DNA of 13,076 bases from Desulfobacterales bacterium (GTDB lineage Bacteria > Desulfobacterota > Desulfobacteria > Desulfobacterales > Desulfobacteraceae), in NCBI GenBank assembly GCA_022361135.1, contig JAKSBM010000415.1, positions 1 to 13,076 of the forward strand, written 5' to 3'. Of this stretch, positions 13,014-13,076 are shown piece by piece (the stretch's first letter is position 1; each line of letters opens with the position of its first letter). The translations under genes were made by a program, and so were the position numbers. The notes under the pieces were generated by a model, which did no database searches, was not told the origin of the DNA, and was given only the letters and a program-made list of their open reading frames with translations.

Positions 13014-13076
13014 TTGAAGCTCAACCAGATCGATCACATCTGCATTGCCGTCAAAAATCTGGAAGACGCCAAGAAA
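13014..13076 (+). CDS. VOC-fold protein, methylmalonyl-CoA epimerase-like (partial, N-terminus only)
   Basis: Only the first 21 codons are in the window. TTG at 13014-13016 is the likely start: AAGGAGG (13001-13007) sits 6 nt upstream and no ATG or in-frame GTG is better placed. The product begins (M)KLNQIDHICIAVKNLEDAKK, the standard opening of methylmalonyl-CoA epimerase and other vicinal oxygen chelate proteins, with the metal-ligand histidine in IDHI. The epimerase interconverts (R)- and (S)-methylmalonyl-CoA in propionate metabolism, a pathway common in Desulfobacterota. The related glyoxalase and dioxygenase families open in a similar way, so the exact enzyme is not settled by 21 residues. 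The rest lies to the right. Confidence 0.75.
   Translation, partial: MKLNQIDHICIAVKNLEDAKK

Noticed and set aside
12788..13024. 78-aa minus-strand open frame before the epimerase-like gene
   Set aside because: No ribosome site or motif; it covers promoter and operator-like sequence of the next gene.
1..13076. CRISPR array, insertion sequence, tRNA, rRNA or phage genes
   Set aside because: No regularly spaced repeats, transposase or integrase motifs, or tRNA cloverleaf patterns were seen on reading both strands.

Overview
The window looks like a chromosomal segment of an anaerobic, GC-rich member of the Desulfobacterota (former Deltaproteobacteria, probably Desulfobacterales). This is inferred from the gene mix (tripartite tricarboxylate transporter, LUD-domain protein, short QueG-like Fe-S protein, FCD-type GntR next to a methylmalonyl-CoA epimerase-like gene), strong AGGAGG-type ribosome binding sites and heavy CCC/GGG/GCC codon use. 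I see no mobile element, CRISPR array, rRNA or tRNA. Gene density is high and most genes belong to known families.

Layout. 1-2122 (minus): tctC-tctB-tctA operon for periplasmic-binding-protein-dependent carboxylate uptake; tctA runs off the left edge. 2335-2374: intrinsic terminator for the next gene. 2432-4537 (minus): a 701-aa protein of unrecognised N-terminal type carrying a C-terminal LOG/lysine-decarboxylase-like domain with an altered signature motif. 4538-4753: divergent promoter region. 4754-5762 (plus): overlapping azlC-azlD branched-chain amino acid exporter pair, then a nitroreductase-like flavoprotein (5909-6538). 6620-8680 (minus): hypothetical protein, short QueG-like 2x[4Fe-4S] protein, and an RNase Z-type metallo-beta-lactamase-fold hydrolase; the last two are tightly coupled. 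8970-9623 (plus): LUD-domain protein with a C-terminal cysteine cluster, overlapping tail to tail with a LysR regulator (9620-10555, minus). The LysR gene is divergent from the first of two tandem PACE-family efflux genes (10657-11769), an arrangement resembling AceR/AceI of Acinetobacter. 12028-12696 (plus): FCD-type GntR regulator ended by a textbook terminator, followed by the first 21 codons of a VOC-fold (methylmalonyl-CoA epimerase-like) gene with a TTG start.

The points most worth following up: (1) a near-identical 14-bp element at the promoters of both gntR and the epimerase-like gene, which in gntR contains most of a perfect palindrome over the -10/+1 region; it suggests GntR controls itself and a propionate/methylmalonyl-CoA locus to the right. 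(2) The large LOG-domain fusion with an altered nucleotide-hydrolase motif. (3) The tandem PACE paralogs (about 59% identical by hand count, no gaps) sharing a 13-of-14 upstream motif. (4) A perfect 14-bp inverted repeat inside the lysR coding sequence just past the convergent LUD gene. I did not find a clear-cut new multi-gene system.
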